Shown here one piece after another: positions 56,001-64,000 of a stretch of DNA of 64,000 nt. The DNA is taken from NCBI RefSeq assembly GCF_030272615.1, contig NC_081408.1, positions 408,762,889 to 408,826,888 of the forward strand, in the 5' to 3' direction. The stretch's first letter is position 1. Each line of letters starts with the position of its first letter. The DNA comes from Cryptomeria japonica. Taxonomy: Eukaryota > Streptophyta > Pinopsida > Cupressales > Cupressaceae. The translations under genes were made by a program, and so were the position numbers. The notes beneath the pieces were generated by a model. That model saw only the letters and a program-made list of their open reading frames with translations. It was not told where the DNA came from and made no database searches.

Positions 56001-56710
56001 ATAATCCATTAGCTTTGCAAGGCAAATCCTTCAACATAAATCCTCAATCCCCGTTGTCCCGTAGCAACCTGGTCATCTTTTCAAATGCGTTAAAATGACA
56101 CCATACGAGGTAAGTATTTCCTCTTTCATCCACTGATTTCTTAGTCTGCATGGGCAATTTTTCAAGTATAAAGGTCGTGCGGGGGTAGGATATTCATTAG
56201 TAGTAACACTTCCCACTATCCCATGTGGCATGAAATCATGGCAGGTGACTGTTGCCGGATAAGGTTTCTCAACATCCAAACATTGATCTTGCTATCCTGC
56301 ATGGCCAAAGATATTTGAGCTAGTAATTAAGTGAATTTTCCATGCACGTGGAGACTTAAAGAAAGGGTAGAAGGGGTTGTGGCCACAGGATATACTAGAA
56401 CATTTCAAACATTGAGACCTAGGCATCAGGGGCAAAATATGAAGCTCTAAGACAGATCTATTGAGGTGATCAGCCCGATAAGGAAGCCTAACACGCAGGG
56501 TCGGTTATCTTATGACCAAGAACCCTTCAGGCGACAACTTAAAAAAATTTGACATCGGCTATTAACAGTCAACTACACAATATAATAGAGCCTAAGGGAT
56601 GCAAAGGTAACATTAGCAAATTTCTAAAAGCCCTGAAAAATCCTAAAACCCCAAGCCCTTGAAGCACAAGAAAGGAATCCTTAGAAGAAGAAAAATTGAC
56701 ACCTCCAACA
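56001..56710 (-). other. LTR-B terminal (5') region
   Basis: Sense start of LTR-B (TGTTGGAGGTGTCAA). Weak traces of the tandem unit persist to about 56290. No coding potential. Confidence 0.5.
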
Positions 56711-56715
56711 CATCT

Positions 56716-56830
56716 CAAGGGGATGCAATAACAACTAGGCATCACAAAGGTATGATAAATCAGATGTGCAATGTTATTACTACAAGAATTATGGTCACTT
56801 TGCAAATGAATGTTGAAAGAAATAAGTAGA
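56716..56830 (+). pseudogene. copia-2 gag zinc knuckle, continuation after LTR-B
   Basis: The frame from 34184 continues here as RGCNNN, a TAG, ASQRYDKSDVQ and the knuckle at 56772-56813 (C-x2-Y-x4-H-x4-C), in which the second Cys is Tyr by one G-to-A change. Further stops follow directly. Confidence 0.8.
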
Positions 56831-56859
56831 TATGGGAAAGTAAATTTTTTAGAGTAGTT

Positions 56860-58150
56860 CAGGATCTTTGTTCATTACAGAGTTCAAGTAATATTTGGTT
56901 TCTAGATAGTGGGTGTAGTAATCACATGACTGAAAATAAAGATTTGTTTAAAAATTTGGATACATCGGTCAAATCAGAAATCAAATTGGGTAATGATAAC
57001 ATTGTTGAAGTCATGGGCAAAGGTGAAATTAATCTGATAACAAAGCTTGGTAAGAAAACTATTTTTGATGTTTATTTTGTACTTGGTTTAAAGCATAATC
57101 TCATTAGTGTGGGACAACTTATTAAAAAAGGTTATAGAGTTGCTTTTGAAAATAATGTTTGCACTATATTTGATATTTATCCAAATAACATGGTGATTGC
57201 AAAGGTTGAAATGACAAAGAATTAAATGTTCTCACTTTGAATGAAGAGTGAAATGATGGAGGATATTGGAGCAAGTTTGAAGGCATCAAGTCGAGATCAA
57301 GCATGGGTATGGAACTTGAGGTATGGACATCTAAATTTCAACGGATTGTGTTTGTTGTAAAGAAAGAATATGGTAAGAGGTTTACCCCCCATTGAAACAA
57401 AAATGAGCTCATGTGAAAGCTGTATTCTGGCTAGGCAACGTAGGGAAAGTTTTCCAAAATGAATTTCGTATAGAGCATGGGCACCTTTAGAAATTGTACA
57501 TACATATTTATGTGGTCCAATGCAAAAACCATCGTTAGGGGGAGCATTTATTTTCTAACATTCATTAATGATTTTAGTAGAAAAACATGGGTTTACTTTC
57601 TCAAATATAAATTTGAGATATTTAGAAAATTCAAGAAGTTCAGGACATTAGTTGATAAACAAAGTGGATTATCCATCAAGGTATTGAGATCGGATAGAGG
57701 AGGAGAATACATGTCAAATGAGTTTTTGGATTATTGTAGGTATCATGGAATAAATAAGAAATTCACTACAAGTTATACACCTCAGCAAAATGGTGTTGTG
57801 GAAAGAAAGAATCAAACTATAATGGAGATGGCAAGAAGCATGTTGAAAGGCAAGAATCTACCTAATGAGTATTGGGTTGAAGTAGTTGCTTGTGCAGTTT
57901 ATATTTTGAATAGAAGTCCAACAAAGATTGTAAGGGACATGATTCCACATTAGGAATGGAGTGGTAAGCATCACAGTGTTTCTCATTTTAGAGTATTTGG
58001 TTGTATTGTATATGCACATATACCTAAGGAAACAAGAAGTAAATTGGATGATAAGAGTTAAAAATTCATTTTTATTGGCTATGATGAACAATCTAAGGCA
58101 TATAAGTTGTTTAATCCTATAACCAAGAAAGTCATTGTAAGTAGAGATGT
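56860..58150 (+). pseudogene. copia-2 protease and integrase, broken
   Basis: Protease: NIWFLDSGCSNHMTENKDLF with the DSG triad near 56905, then GKGEINLITKLGKK. Integrase: WVWNLRYGHLNFNGL and CESCILARQR (zinc region), core with LTFINDFSRKTWVYFLKYKF, RSDRGGEYMSNEF, TPQQNGVVERKNQTIMEMAR and NEYWVEVVACAVYILNRSP, followed by FGCIVYAHIPKE. Frame changes near 57470 and 57575 and stops at 57223, 57951 and 58059 break it. Confidence 0.9.
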
Positions 58151-58911
58151 TGTATTCATCTTGGGATGGCAATATAGACAAGGCAATTACAGGTTCAACA
58201 CCAATACCATTTGATGAACAAGAAGAAAAAGACCTAGGAGAACAAGAAGAACAACCAAATGAACAAGGAGGAAGTCCATCAAGAAGTCCACAAGGAGAAA
58301 AATCACAAAGGCAAGTTGAGAAAGGAGAATCATCAAATCCACAAGTAATTAATGACTCAACTCCTACACTTGCATCAGTGAGACCAAAGCTTGGAAGCAA
58401 GAAGACTAGAAGATTGCAAGAAATTTATGATTAAAGTGATACGATAGATTTGAAATCAAATTTTTCTTTATTTGCTCAAGATCCCATATATTTTGAAGAT
58501 TCAATTAAGGAAAAACATTGGATTGATGCCACAAATAATGAAATGGAATCAATTGAGAAAAATGATGCATGGGAATTAGTTGATTTGCCTAAAGATAAAT
58601 AATGCATAGGTGTGAAATGGGTTTATAAAACTAAGTATAAGGAAAATGGAGAAGTTGACAAATATAAGGCAAGACTAGTAGCTAAGGGATTTGCACAAGA
58701 ATATGGAGTTGATTATAATGAAACATTTGCACCCGTAGCAATACTTGATACTGTTAGAATGGTACTCGCTATTGCAGTTCAAAACAACTGGAAGGTCTAT
58801 CAAATGGATGCCAAATTAGCCTTCTTGAATGAATATTTGGAAGAAGAACTTTATGTGGAGCAACCATCAAGTTATGAGATAGAAGTTTTTGAAGAAAAGG
58901 TTTATAGGTTG
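58151..58911 (+). pseudogene. copia-2 reverse transcriptase N-terminal part, cut by LTR-C
   Basis: A Gln/Glu/Ser-rich linker (58180-58380) precedes RT: WIDATNNEMESIEKNDAWEL, GVKWVYKTKYKENGEVDKYK, LVAKGFAQEYGVDYNETFAP, VYQMDAKLAFLNEYLEEELY and EEKVYRL, where the normal continuation (ALYGLKQ) is replaced by LTR-C at 58912. The catalytic box, RNase H and 3' LTR of copia-2 are not in the window. Confidence 0.9.
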
Positions 58912-59143
58912 TGTTAGCACAAATTTTTTCAAATTATTTATGCTATTGAGATACTATATGCTTATGTTTTAAACAAGTATTTTTTATCATGAGAATAGTT
59001 ACTGCTGAAATTTTATGTGCAGGAGTAATTCTACAACATCAATTCCCATCCATCTGTGATCTATCTCTAGAGAGTCAACCATCAGTCAGGCAATTAGGGT
59101 GTGGCACTGAGTAAAGATAAGGTTTTCACTTTGACAAATTTAG

Positions 59144-59218
59144 CTTGTGTAAGGTTTTGTTCAGTTTATATAAGGTTGAGCTTGTGTAAGGTTTTGTTCA
59201 GTTTATATATAAAAAATC
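59144..59218 (+). repeat. Tandem repeat with TATA-like motifs upstream of the LTR-C ORF
   Basis: The stretch 'gcttgtgtaaggttttgttc' plus 'agtttatata' occurs twice in a row (from about 59144 and 59180), ending in TTTATATAAGG and TTTATATATAAA. These are candidate TATA boxes about 730-760 bases before the ORF, similar in placement to the TATA-like box upstream of the LTR-A ORF. Confidence 0.6.
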
Positions 59219-59259
59219 ATAAACATGTGTATTTCATTAAGGGGAGCACATTTTATAAG

Positions 59260-59725
59260 CATATCAAACCATCGGTGTAGCTTACCCTGAAGAAAGCACC
59301 TTAGCAAAGCCAAAGGTCATCGGGAAGTGATTAATTATCATAAGAAGCAGATATGAGTTATCCCAATACTTGATAGACACATTGGGTGGATATACACCGA
59401 CTTAGTAATTACTAAAGTATCATCGGTGTAGCTTTCACTATCGGAACATGTGAATTACTATTTTGCTGATAGTCGATAAGGCTATCGATAAAACTTACAC
59501 CGATAGGAAGAGAGACATTAGTCATCGACATAACTTAAAGAGATCAAGATGTATCAGTTCAAGCTATCCCGATAATCGATGGACATAATAAAGTAGGAGG
59601 TTGATTGAAGAAAAAATAACTATCGGCAGAAGCTATTCAAGGTTATGTCGATACCCGATGGAGGCATCTATTAGACACACACCAATAAACAACAAAGTAA
59701 CTTAAGGAATAAAACATTGATGATG
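59260..59725. repeat. ATCGAT/ATCGGTGTAGCTT subrepeats in LTR-C
   Basis: Short recurring elements: 'atcggtgtagctt' near 59270 and 59430, 'ctatcgataaaac', 'acaccgatagg', 'cccgataatcgatgg' and 'cgatacccgatgg' in both orientations between 59260 and 59725. Many are complementary to one another. They occupy the same position as the palindromic array of LTR-A. Confidence 0.6.
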
Positions 59726-59932
59726 GCACCAAGGGAGTATTTCATTAGGAAATCATATACCGATGAGCTGTTATAGATGCAATTCAAAACTAAAACCAAA
59801 GCACCCTGTATTTAATGTTTACAATTGAGTAGATTGATGGCTCACACGAGGCGAATTAAGAACCAAATGCAGACTGTGTCTTAGTAAAAAACATGCAAGG
59901 TGAGAATTATTGCTCATAGTTCTTCATGCATC

Positions 59933-62852
59933 ATGGAAGATTCAAGTTCATCAGGAAGAAAAAGGAACGCTAAGGGCTCGAAATCCACATCTAAAAAATC
60001 AAAAACAGCAGAAATCCCTCCCACATGGAAACTGAATCAAGACATTATTGATCAATTGTAGTCTCCAGGTCCAAAATCAAGAAGGTCGAAACAACATTTG
60101 TCCAAAAAAGACCTGCTTGAGGACAGGTTTAAAGGAATTGGGGACGTATGGAAAAAGGTGAGAGGTTATGAACTCTTCCTGTTTCACTTTCTGAGAAAAG
60201 ATAGAGAAGTACCAATTTGTAACCCATGGATAACCAACTTAGGTAAACTGGTTGTTCCAAATGTTTTCGTAAATATTAGACTGATGGAAGTCGTGGTTAA
60301 AAATTATAATTATGTGAAGAGATGCATTCAGTTTTCAAATGGCAAGGTGTTTATCAGATTTAGCAGTGGCACCATAAATGAAATTTTTAGCTTAGACCCT
60401 AACCCTGATGTACCCTTGTCATTTGAAGAACTAGAGGAGGAATTTGTTAAAATGGATACTACTTACAAAGGGTGGAACTTATCCTTTCACGGGGTTGAGA
60501 AGGGCATTCTAACAGAAGAGGATGGTCCCCCATTTAATAAGGATATGTTCAGACACTACTTACAATACACCTATATGTCATGGGGACAGGTTTGACGTAT
60601 AAAGGTCCCTAATGTAGCTAATATTGGGCCACTGGTGTTGGCAGAAAATGTACAAATGTATGAGTCAAGACCCTTTGATTATGCTACTTATCTTGCAGAG
60701 AAATTACATGATGGTTTCTTGAAACTCAGATATAACAGGGAGCCCACTTTTAAGTTTTACTCGTTGTTGATGCATTTGATTTTATTTTATGGAAGATTTT
60801 GGGGCATGTGGCCAATGAGTTTAAAATTGAACACAATGGACAGAGCAGGTAAAGAACAACCAGTGAAAATGTGGACATCAGTTTGGGACTCATGATATGT
60901 GAAGTCAAACTACATTAACTTTGAAGAGCTAATTGTAAAGCCACTATACCAGATGTATGGCGTCCCGTGTGAATAATCTATTTCCACTGAAGTTAAAAGA
61001 TTTATGAGACCTACTATTTTTTATGAGAGGGGTATTGTCAATCATAACTAGGGTGATTGGTTTGTTCATAAGGATTTTACTTGCTTTAGGATTTATGGTT
61101 TTCAAGGAACCCCATATGTGTTGCCAAAATTTGTACCAGACATGATTGTAAGACAGTTAAGTGTTTCAACTGCCAAACATTTTGGAGATATGCATAAGCA
61201 AAATTTCCTTCCTGGGACTCTTAGTTTTGGGGATTTTACCATTGTATCCACAAAGGCTTATGAAGCCATTGATAGGAAACTGCTTGAAGAATACAATTTG
61301 TTCAAATATATTGCTAGGGTCAATTATGACCCTGAAGGATATATTCACAATTGCAAGAAAAGTCAAAATCTAGGAGATTATTTTCATGTTTACTTGGAAG
61401 CAGAGGATATGTTTAGAAACACGGAGGAGGAAGAGGCCCAGTTGGCCAATGATGAATTAAACAATAAAATGGAAGAAAAGAAAAAGAGATTGTAAGAAAT
61501 GGAAACTGAAGAAGAGGAGAGTGAAGGCGAGTTAGAAGAAGTTGAGATAATATCTAGGCATCAAGCACCAGACACGGTAGAAGAGCCTGACTTACAAGAC
61601 CAAATTGATGACAGGTTAAACATCCATAGTGATGCAAGATACGATGAGTATTCTGCCTTTGTGTCTGATGATGTTTTTATTGTCAAAAAAAATTAAATCC
61701 TTTTTATATAATTTCAAAGGTAAAAAATTGAGAGAATCTATCCCAAACGTAACCCCTAAAAAAGAATTAGAATTATTGGGGAAACTAAAGGAAGAAATCA
61801 ATTTAGAATTGACCACTATAACCCCTCAAAGGGGAAGAAAACTCCTTAGTGAAGCAGGCATCATCATCTTTCTAGGATGGGATATGAGTGCATCATTTAT
61901 TTTTGATAGCATGTTACATTCTGAGAATAAGGATTTTAAATTGGATATTCAGGGAGTGAATGATGTGTATGTTAGCTCTAGATTTGACCAGAATGAAGAG
62001 GCTTTTCTTTTGTGGGCTCTTTACCCTCCAAATAAGAGGTCAAAAAATCATTGATGTGGACAAAGCTTTTGGTCACATGATGAAATTAAAAGTGGGTGAA
62101 GTGGATCCTATTGTTACTGCTGACATGGGCATCAAAATTTAATAAAGAACAATTAGTCAAAGTGATCAGAGAAAGAGATCATTACAAGGGGCTATATGAA
62201 AAATTGCTAAAAAGAGAAGGATAGACTGTGCTACAAATCCATGATGGGTCTCAATGGAAAAAGAGATGTGAAGAATTGCAATTGGAAAACAAAAGGTTAA
62301 AAAGGCAAATGCAGAGTGTGAGGGCTGATGCAGCCTCTATTTTACTGATCAAAAGATTTGAAAAGTTGTAGGGTTTCCTTGAAGATTTTTGGGTTGTTTA
62401 TCAGAAGAATATGGATAATGTAGTATCCCACAACTGAATTTATAATAGACTAGGAACTCTATTGCATGATAAGACATTGGCAAATGCAGATGCTAAAGTT
62501 ATTGAGGGAGTACAAAGGATGTTAAAAAGGCATGAAGAGTTTGACACATAATTTCAAAATGAATTTGATGAATGTAAGGAAATAGTACATGGTTTTCCAT
62601 AGATTGAAGATCAGAATGGACAGATTAAGGATAAGGATAAATGGATTGTGGAATGCCAAATTCTTCTCAGTGCTTCCCTTACCATTGTCCGATTTGATGG
62701 ACTTGACATGACAGAGACAATCGAGCACATGGAAAACTTTGTCACTCTGGAGATTGTGGTCAGAGATATTATCTACGATGCAGATACCTACAAATCAGAG
62801 GGATACTTAAAACCTATTTAGAAGTGTGGTCAAATGCTTGGAGATCAACCAT
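59933..62852 (+). pseudogene. LTR-encoded ORF of LTR-C (unknown function), broken
   Basis: Starts at ATG 59933 (MEDSSSSGRKRNAKGSKSTS), a Ser/Lys-rich basic N terminus. One frame runs to 61695 with six stops (60059, 60593, 60893, 60974, 61049, 61493), each explainable by one C-to-T or G-to-A change. Blocks: NPW..NLGKLVVPNVFV (60221), FSSGTINEIFSLDPN, RPFDYATYLAEKLHDGF (60670), FKFYSLLMHLILF, VNYDPEGYI (61330), an acidic spacer, then after a frameshift in an A-run (about 61685-61692) TPQRGRKLLSEAGI and GWDMSASFIFDSML (61830-61920), then after further frameshifts a heptad-rich tail (CEELQLENKRLKRQM) to about 62852. About 970 codons. Same architecture as the LTR-B ORF; no catalytic motif recognised. 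Confidence 0.7.
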
Positions 62853-62988
62853 AAAAATCAAAAGATGTTCAAAGATGTGACTTTGTATTTTATAGTTTTT
62901 AGTTTGTTAGGGTAGTTTCTAGGTAGTTTTTGTTAGTTTTAGTTTTAATGAAAGGGTATGCCCTTTCATTTTGAAAGTGAATCCTCAT

Positions 62989-62998
62989 CTATATATAG
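62989..62998 (+). promoter_or_regulatory. TATA-like box downstream of the LTR-C ORF
   Basis: CTATATATAG, about 905 bases before the LTR end, mirroring the box at 35061-35070 in LTR-B. It is a candidate for the start of the downstream element's genomic transcript. Confidence 0.45.
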
Positions 62999-63904
62999 AT
63001 GATCTTTCAGGAAAGACAGAGATATCAGAAGTTTATAGTTTTATATCAAGACAATCTTTTATGCATTTCTTATGAACTCGTTGTCTGGAAGTATCAAGTT
63101 GATGGATGATATACACTGAAATAAACTGGTTTAAGTATCATATTTTTAATACAAAGATTCAAGTGTTTTTTATTCATGATGGTCTCTATCTTTTCAATTA
63201 ATTTATCAGTTCTTTAGATAAATCTATTTGCATAGATTGTTTCATTGTGCAATCTTATGTTGTTGTAATTAAGATTGATTTTCAGTTTGAACATCAGTTT
63301 GAAGGATTGGTTGGCAAACTTCGAATTGCCTTATTAATTTTTCAAAGTAAAGTTAAATTTAGTAAGACTAACTAGATGTTACATTTTAATTGCAGTTCAT
63401 ATAGAAGCCTCTGAGATGATGGTCTTGTTTCATTAACAAGTTATTAAAACTATCTCTAAGATTACACGTAGGATTTTTCATTTGAAATGATATGAAACCA
63501 GGAAGGAATCAAGGCACTGGTCTTTTATTGATTTTATATATTTGAATCAAATATTTTCAGAGCAAGGTTCATCAAGGAATCATATTTCTAATTCATATAA
63601 CCACTACCTTATAAATATTAATTTACAAACAAATAGTTACAGTTTTTAGATAATAAGATTGGGTTCAGGAACAATTGTCATCTTGAAGTCACGAATTTCT
63701 TAAATTAGCTATAGAAAAGTCTTTAACCTTCCGATTTAGGTTTTAGGTATAGGTTCACCTGCCTTGGTTTAGCGAAGCCTGAAGTGCATGGGAATTTGAT
63801 CTATCAATCATTCCCGTTTGTTGGCCAAGACTAATTCAAGAATTCATGAAGAGTAGTGGCAAAACTCTTTGATTTCCAATCTCTGGTTTTGGGAACCAAC
63901 AGAT

Positions 63905-63924
63905 TGGCGACTTTTTTGAGGAGC
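63905..63924 (+). other. Primer-binding-site-like sequence after LTR-C
   Basis: TGGCGACTTTTTTGAGGAGC begins three bases after the LTR end. The start TGGCGAC fits primer-binding sites of plant Tat-type elements. The internal region continues beyond the window. Confidence 0.5.
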
Positions 63925-64000
63925 TGCTAAAAGAATTTTTTCAGAATCTTTGGTGAATAAATTTCAGACCTACTAGAAAAAGAACTCAGACCAACTGAAA

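Larger units (their letters stand above)
34185..56710 (-). mobile_element. LTR-B: 7.4-kb solo LTR with an internal ORF, split by gypsy-2
   Basis: On the minus strand it runs from TGTTGGAGGTGTC at 56710 to GGGAACCAACA at 34185. Flanking pentamers CAGCT (34180-34184) and CATCT (56711-56715) fit a 5-bp target duplication with one change, and removing the element rejoins the copia-2 gag frame. Removing gypsy-2 and its duplication leaves about 7,447 bp. No primer-binding site, gag or pol belongs to it, so it is a solo LTR. Its 3' end ('gtttgttggccaag' to 'ttttgggaaccaaca') matches the end of LTR-C. Inside are a 176-bp tandem array, a long ORF and a TATA-like box. Confidence 0.75.
58912..63901 (+). 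mobile_element. LTR-C: 5.0-kb LTR with an internal ORF, followed by a primer-binding-site-like sequence
   Basis: Begins TGTTAGCACAAA directly after the broken copia-2 RT and ends GGGAACCAACA at 63901. Its 3' end is homologous to the 3' end of LTR-B. GATTGGCGACTTTTTTGAGG follows, similar to the 'ttggcgact' sites after the LTRs of plant Tat-type elements. So this appears to be the 5' LTR of an element that continues to the right. Contents: tandem and palindromic subrepeats, the ORF (59933-62852), a TATA-like box at 62989 and an AT-rich tail. Confidence 0.65.

Noticed and set aside
34185-56710. LTR-B as a DNA transposon, because TGTTGG and CCAACA are inverted at its ends
   Set aside because: The inverted match is only six bases, the target duplication is 5 bp, and the 3' end matches LTR-C, which is followed by a primer-binding-site-like sequence.
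63902-63906. GGTTG (58907-58911) and GATTG (63902-63906) as a target duplication making LTR-C a solo LTR
   Set aside because: copia-2 RT does not resume after 63906, and the sequence there looks like a primer-binding site and leader, so the match is probably chance.

Overview
The window looks like a stretch of repeat-filled nuclear DNA from a seed plant with a very large genome. A gymnosperm is my best guess, inferred from the kinds and sizes of retrotransposons, not proven. I see no intact host gene, no rRNA or tRNA gene and no CRISPR array. Almost everything is LTR retrotransposon sequence, nested several layers deep and decayed by stop codons and frameshifts, plus one LINE remnant and one SINE.

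Left half (about 1-27,340). A Ty3/gypsy element with Tat-like features (here 'gypsy-1', minus strand) has its 5' LTR at 20,420-26,364, then a candidate primer-binding site, gag, protease, an extra archaeal-type RNase H, RT, RNase H and integrase, and its 3' LTR from 4,813 leftward. It sits inside a copia-type LTR whose start is at 27,337. A 7.6-kb Ty1/copia element ('copia-1', plus strand, 10,215-17,822, target duplication CCACT) is inserted into the gypsy-1 protease. Another copia-type LTR, starting at 1,055, cuts into the gypsy-1 3' LTR.

Middle (27,338-32,700). AT-rich DNA with scattered telomere-like motifs, a LINE with an ORF1 remnant and 3' end but no visible ORF2, a tRNA-derived SINE with a perfect 16-bp target duplication, and unassigned sequence.

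Right half (32,700-64,000). A second Ty1/copia element ('copia-2', plus strand) is broken twice. Its gag is split by a 7.4-kb solo LTR ('LTR-B', minus strand, 34,185-56,710). LTR-B is itself split by a 15-kb Ty3/gypsy Tat-type element ('gypsy-2', plus strand, 39,111-54,184, target duplication GTAAC). Its RT is broken at 58,911 by a third giant LTR ('LTR-C', plus strand, 58,912-63,901) that is followed by a primer-binding-site-like sequence.

The most unusual content is that the three giant LTRs (LTR-A of gypsy-1, about 5.9 kb; LTR-B, about 7.4 kb; LTR-C, about 5.0 kb) each carry a long reading frame inside the LTR, in the sense orientation. The three proteins are diverged homologues sharing an F/Y-D-aromatic-A block, a YDPxG block and, in B and C, an LGKLVVPN block and a GWD block, with a coiled coil near the C terminus. 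Each LTR also has a subrepeat-rich, often palindromic zone upstream of the ORF, and a TATA-like box downstream of it. I read these as a family of LTR-encoded accessory genes of unknown function. Element boundaries rest on target duplications, on resumption of the interrupted reading frames and on TG...CA ends read by eye; no alignment or database search was run.
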